Positions 60,851 to 64,000 of a DNA stretch of 64,000 nucleotides are shown piece by piece. Each line of letters starts with the position of its first letter. Position 1 is the stretch's first letter. The notes beneath the pieces were generated by a model. The model ran no database searches. It was not told the DNA's origin and saw only the letters and a list, made by a program, of their open reading frames with translations. Source of the DNA: Pricia antarctica (lineage in GTDB: Bacteria > Bacteroidota > Bacteroidia > Flavobacteriales > Flavobacteriaceae); NCBI RefSeq assembly GCF_900101815.1, contig NZ_FNAO01000008.1:23025-87024 (forward strand), given 5' to 3'. A program made the position numbers and the translations under genes.

Positions 60851-62878
60851 CTATCTATTAATGTATAGGTAACCCGAGAGCGTTTTGGTCTCGCCAAGAT
60901 TGTTCTTGTATTCCAAAATATAGAAATACGTACCTACAGGCAGTTGTCGGTCGGTGTCTACCGTAACTCTTCCTTCGGATGTACCGATAAACACATTGCC
61001 CTGGGTATTGTAGGCCTGCGTTCCGTAGACCAGTACGCCCCATCGGTTGTAAATGTTGATGGAGTTATCGGGATAATTTTCCAAGCCTTTGATCGTCAGT
61101 ACATCGTGTATGCCATCACCGTTGGGCGTTATGACATTGAAAACCTCGATTTCGTCTTCCATTACGTTCGGCTCCAAATAATCGGGGATGCCGTTGCCAT
61201 TACTGTCATCATTGGCATAGCTACCATCATTATTGGCATCCTCATCTATTGTGGGTATTCCGTCGCCATCGTCATCGGTATCCCTGTAATCGGGTATATC
61301 ATCACTGTCGGTATCGGGCCGAATATCACCTTGATTATCCATCTCGTCGTTACCATTGCGGTCTATGGTTCTGTCCACTTCGTAGGCATCATCCAAACCA
61401 TCGTTATCCGTATCGGAACCTATCAGGGTAACATCGGCAATACCATCATGATCGTGGTCATGGCCTTCGATACGGTCAGGAACAGTATCGTTATCACTGT
61501 CTTCGTCCACATAATCCGGTATGCCGTCGCCATCGGTATCCTCGGGAATGATTCCCGTGAGTCCATTTTCTTCGTAGGCATCGTCAAGGCCGTTGGTATT
61601 CGTGTCCTCCCCTCTCGGTGCGATGTGGTCGAATGTGGACTGCGCCTCGACATTATCGGGAATACCGTCGTTATCGCTATCGATATCCAAATAATCGGGA
61701 ATGCCATCGCCATCGGTGTCCGTTGGATTGGTAGATGGATCGTTGTCGACATCCAAGTTGAGATCTTCAAAACTATCCACAATACCGTCGTCGTCGCTGT
61801 CAAGGTCTACCCCAGCAGAATTCACCATAATTGTAACGGTTGCGGTATCACAATTTCCGGCATCGTCGCAAAGGGCATAGGTAAACGAATCCTTGCCCAA
61901 GAATCCGTTATCCGGCGTGTATATTATGCTGTTATCGGAAGGATTATTAGGGGTACCGCCATTTTTAATTAGGATATTACCTTTGGATGGTTTTGTGGTC
62001 GTCAAAGTTCCGATGGAAGGGATATTAAGGTCGTTCGCCAAAATATCGATATCAAAAGAAGTATTTTGATCGATTGCCACAAGGTCGTCGATAGCGTCTA
62101 CAATAGGAAGCACCTCGACCGTAACTGTCGCCGTACTACATTCTCCGGATGCATTACAGACTGTATAATCGAAAGCATCGGTACCGATGTATTTGGCATT
62201 CGGAGTATAGGTAATGATATCATCGGTCGGATTGTTGGGGGTGCCGTTAACGTCGATGTCTACGGTTCCATTTTCCGGCGTATCGGAAATGGTCAGCGAG
62301 CCCGAGGTAGGCATATTGGAATCGTTCGCATAAATATCCACAATGACCGATTCATCTTCGTTCACGCTGACCAAATCGTTGACCAGTGTGGCGGAATCGT
62401 CCATACACACCACCGTAAAATTCGGAAGGCTTTTGCTGTTGCCCGCCTTGGTAATTGTGGCCGTATATCGTACCACGGACGGTGTTGCGATTACCGTGGG
62501 ACTATTTTGGTTTCCGCTTACGGCGGGACTCCAACTTAAAGTCGCGCCCGGCGGAACCGTATTCGCAGAGATATCCAAGGTTACTTCATTATCAGGTGAA
62601 TTGCAGTGGGTCAGGATAAAATATCCGGTGGCGTTCTGTCCACACGATGTTCCGTCATAAGTAGCAAAATAGACACCCCTATCCGTTGCCTCATAAAAGG
62701 AATTCGTACTTAAGACCGTGCCCCTATCGGAAGCCTCGTACCAACGGAAATTCGTTCGGGTCTCCCCGGCAGTATCCGGCGGCGCCTGCAGCAGATACTG
62801 TGCGTTTGATACCGCTAGCCCCAGCAAGGTAAAAACCAAACTGAGGACGAGCTTTTTATATGTAGGAATGGATTTCAA
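60851..62878 (-). CDS. Surface protein with Asp-rich repeats and T9SS type B (CHU_C) C-terminus
   Basis: The 675-residue protein has a signal peptide ([18 protein letters not shown]), a domain of about 150 residues, two related Ig/cadherin-like repeats ([20 protein letters not shown] and [20 protein letters not shown] starts), then a long run of thrombospondin type 3-like calcium-binding repeats ([20 protein letters not shown]), and a CHU_C domain ([34 protein letters not shown]). It should be exported by T9SS and stay on the surface, with calcium stiffening the repeats. The PorP/SprF gene follows directly. Role: adhesin-like, by inference. Confidence 0.92.
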   Translation of the reverse strand: MKSIPTYKKLVLSLVFTLLGLAVSNAQYLLQAPPDTAGETRTNFRWYEASDRGTVLSTNSFYEATDRGVYFATYDGTSCGQNATGYFILTHCNSPDNEVTLDISANTVPPGATLSWSPAVSGNQNSPTVIATPSVVRYTATITKAGNSKSLPNFTVVCMDDSATLVNDLVSVNEDESVIVDIYANDSNMPTSGSLTISDTPENGTVDIDVNGTPNNPTDDIITYTPNAKYIGTDAFDYTVCNASGECSTATVTVEVLPIVDAIDDLVAIDQNTSFDIDILANDLNIPSIGTLTTTKPSKGNILIKNGGTPNNPSDNSIIYTPDNGFLGKDSFTYALCDDAGNCDTATVTIMVNSAGVDLDSDDDGIVDSFEDLNLDVDNDPSTNPTDTDGDGIPDYLDIDSDNDGIPDNVEAQSTFDHIAPRGEDTNTNGLDDAYEENGLTGIIPEDTDGDGIPDYVDEDSDNDTVPDRIEGHDHDHDGIADVTLIGSDTDNDGLDDAYEVDRTIDRNGNDEMDNQGDIRPDTDSDDIPDYRDTDDDGDGIPTIDEDANNDGSYANDDSNGNGIPDYLEPNVMEDEIEVFNVITPNGDGIHDVLTIKGLENYPDNSINIYNRWGVLVYGTQAYNTQGNVFIGTSEGRVTVDTDRQLPVGTYFYILEYKNNLGETKTLSGYLYINR

Positions 62879-62901
62879 ATCGATTTGGGGTCGTTTTTGG
62901 T

Positions 62902-64000
62902 TTACTTGACTACAAAGACTACATTGATGAGGGCGTTATAATCGGTAGGTTGACCAATGATTGTATAGTTCAGAACTCCTGCAGGCGTAATTGACATTGT
63001 TCCAGTATTAAAAACGGTAGGATCCGCATAGGTTATATGATAGTCCAATTCAATGGCGTTATACGTTGGAATCGCTCCACCACTACTTACTACAGGCGAA
63101 CCGAATTGAGCGATGTATTGCGCATACAGATCAATTGAAAACGTTCCGTTTGTGGAAGCATCCACCGCTATGGAAGGTGGGTAGAAAATCCTTGACGATT
63201 TAACTGAATTCACCTGTACCACATCACCATCTGCATCTGTTGCCAAAAGATAATCCGCAGATGAGTTTTTGTACGGCGTCGTAGCTGCTGCGTAATCGGT
63301 AAAGCGCACCGCACCGCCCTCAACATCTAATCGGGCATCGGGTGTATTGGTACCAATTCCAAAAGAGCCATTTGTAAAGCCAAGATCTTGACCGTTCATA
63401 CTATAGGTACGGGTCTCGGCGTCTTGGGTCAGGTTGTCTGTGGCTAAGTTGGTGTTGTCTCGATACACTGAAAGATCGATAGTCGGTGTAGGCGTGGGGT
63501 CTCCTGTTATGCTTAAGATATCGCCGCTCAAAGAAAGATCTTGATCGTCGGTTGCAGGGTTACCTGCAGGGCCTGTTGCACCTGCGGGGCCCTGTGGACC
63601 GGTCGCGCCGTCCAAACCGTCTAATCCTGCGGGACCCTGGGGTCCTGCATTTCCCTGTGGACCTGTCGCTCCGTCAGCACCGTCTAATCCTGCGGGACCC
63701 TGTGGACCTGCATTGCCCTGTGGACCTTGTGGACCCGTTGCTCCGTCAATTCCATCCAATCCGTTTGCTCCCGTGGGGCCTTGTGGGCCTGTCGCCCCGT
63801 CCGCGCCGTCTAATCCTGAGGGACCCTGTGGACCTGCATTGCCCTGTGGACCTTGTGGACCCGTTGCTCCGTCAATTCCATCCAATCCGTTTGCTCCCGT
63901 GGGGCCTTGTGGGCCTGTCGCCCCGTCCGCGCCGTCTAATCCTGAGGGACCCTGTGGACCTGCATTGCCCTGTGGACCTTGTGGACCCGTTGCTCCGTCA
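62902..64000 (-). CDS. Collagen-like repeat protein, truncated by window edge
   Basis: The frame is open to the right edge, so the N-terminus is missing. The visible start is a collagen-like Gly-X-Y region ([40 protein letters not shown]) covering at least 150 residues. It is followed by [33 protein letters not shown] and a beta-rich C-terminus, the plan of flavobacterial surface proteins with a tail-fibre-like middle segment. It is upstream of the CHU_C gene by 23 bases and probably in the same operon with PorP/SprF. Likely a surface fibre. Confidence 0.85.
   Translation of the reverse strand, partial: DGATGPQGPQGNAGPQGPSGLDGADGATGPQGPTGANGLDGIDGATGPQGPQGNAGPQGPSGLDGADGATGPQGPTGANGLDGIDGATGPQGPQGNAGPQGPAGLDGADGATGPQGNAGPQGPAGLDGLDGATGPQGPAGATGPAGNPATDDQDLSLSGDILSITGDPTPTPTIDLSVYRDNTNLATDNLTQDAETRTYSMNGQDLGFTNGSFGIGTNTPDARLDVEGGAVRFTDYAAATTPYKNSSADYLLATDADGDVVQVNSVKSSRIFYPPSIAVDASTNGTFSIDLYAQYIAQFGSPVVSSGGAIPTYNAIELDYHITYADPTVFNTGTMSITPAGVLNYTIIGQPTDYNALINVVFVVK
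63701..64000. repeat. 126-base perfect tandem repeat inside the collagen-like gene
   Basis: Bases 63701-63826 and 63827-63952 are identical by my reading and the next 48 bases continue the same unit to the edge. One unit is 42 residues, or 14 Gly-X-Y triplets. The array reaches past the window. Confidence 0.85.

Noticed and set aside
60944..61972. 342-residue plus-strand frame opposite the CHU_C gene
   Set aside because: It is an Ile/Val-rich mirror of Asp-rich calcium-binding repeats (GAT/GAC read backwards as ATC/GTC), not a gene.

Overview
The window looks like a chromosome segment of a marine Flavobacteriaceae bacterium (phylum Bacteroidota). The direct evidence is a PorP/SprF-family type IX secretion protein beside a protein with a CHU_C-type (gliding motility/T9SS type B) C-terminus, many SPII lipoproteins, lipoprotein sulfatases, few Shine-Dalgarno sequences and several TAnnTTTG-type promoter boxes. 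The closeness to a particular genus (for example Zobellia, Maribacter or Arenibacter) is only a guess. I found no rRNA, tRNA, CRISPR array, intact insertion sequence or prophage.

Layout. 1-12 kb: an edge-truncated aldo/keto reductase, a DUF4403-like protein, a YdhS-like FAD/NAD(P)-binding protein, a small PH-domain membrane protein, a decayed frameshifted gene remnant, an HGSNAT/NagX-like acyltransferase, a large membrane-anchored patatin-like lipase and a GH30 lipoprotein. 12.1-24.3 kb: the most unusual part, two convergent arms rich in proteases. The + arm has a free prodomain-like protein, a subtilase without signal peptide, a free copy of that subtilase's C-terminal domain, a small acidic protein, then (after a terminator) a 1330-residue polytopic sensor/ATPase. 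The - arm is an operon of a V8-like plus subtilisin-like double protease, an M19-dipeptidase-like protein and a small coiled-coil membrane protein. 24.7-33.7 kb: a Bor-like lipoprotein, an FAD-linked sugar-lactone-oxidase-like enzyme and a complete RND efflux set (outer-membrane factor, adaptor, pump).

33.9-43.8 kb: a putative outer-membrane protein, a DUF2254 membrane protein and a stress-like island: a DUF2945 pseudogene broken by one stop codon, a DUF2383/PA2169 four-helix protein, a DUF1328 micro-protein, a tiny acidic lipoprotein, then a regulatory block of AraC regulator, stand-alone receiver, multi-PAS histidine kinase and a second AraC regulator. 43.9-49.6 kb: two AsmA/DUF748-like envelope proteins flanking an ArsC-fold protein without the catalytic cysteine, an M48-like metallopeptidase and a GH3-family acyl-amido synthetase. 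49.7-52.8 kb: two lipoprotein sulfatases in tandem. 52.9-59.8 kb: an exonuclease/GIY-YIG fusion, a 31-residue membrane peptide, a SulP transporter and housekeeping enzymes (manA, bcp-type peroxiredoxin, QueD-like, idi). 59.9-64 kb: PorP/SprF, a large CHU_C surface protein and a collagen-repeat protein running off the right edge.

The best candidate for an undescribed system is 12105-24249. Three proteins there carry or consist of a similar prodomain-like segment, both subtilases lack export signals although all catalytic residues are present, and a membrane sensor with a P-loop lies between them. I infer an intracellular, regulated proteolysis (possibly defence or cell-fate) system; the sequence shows the parts but not the function.
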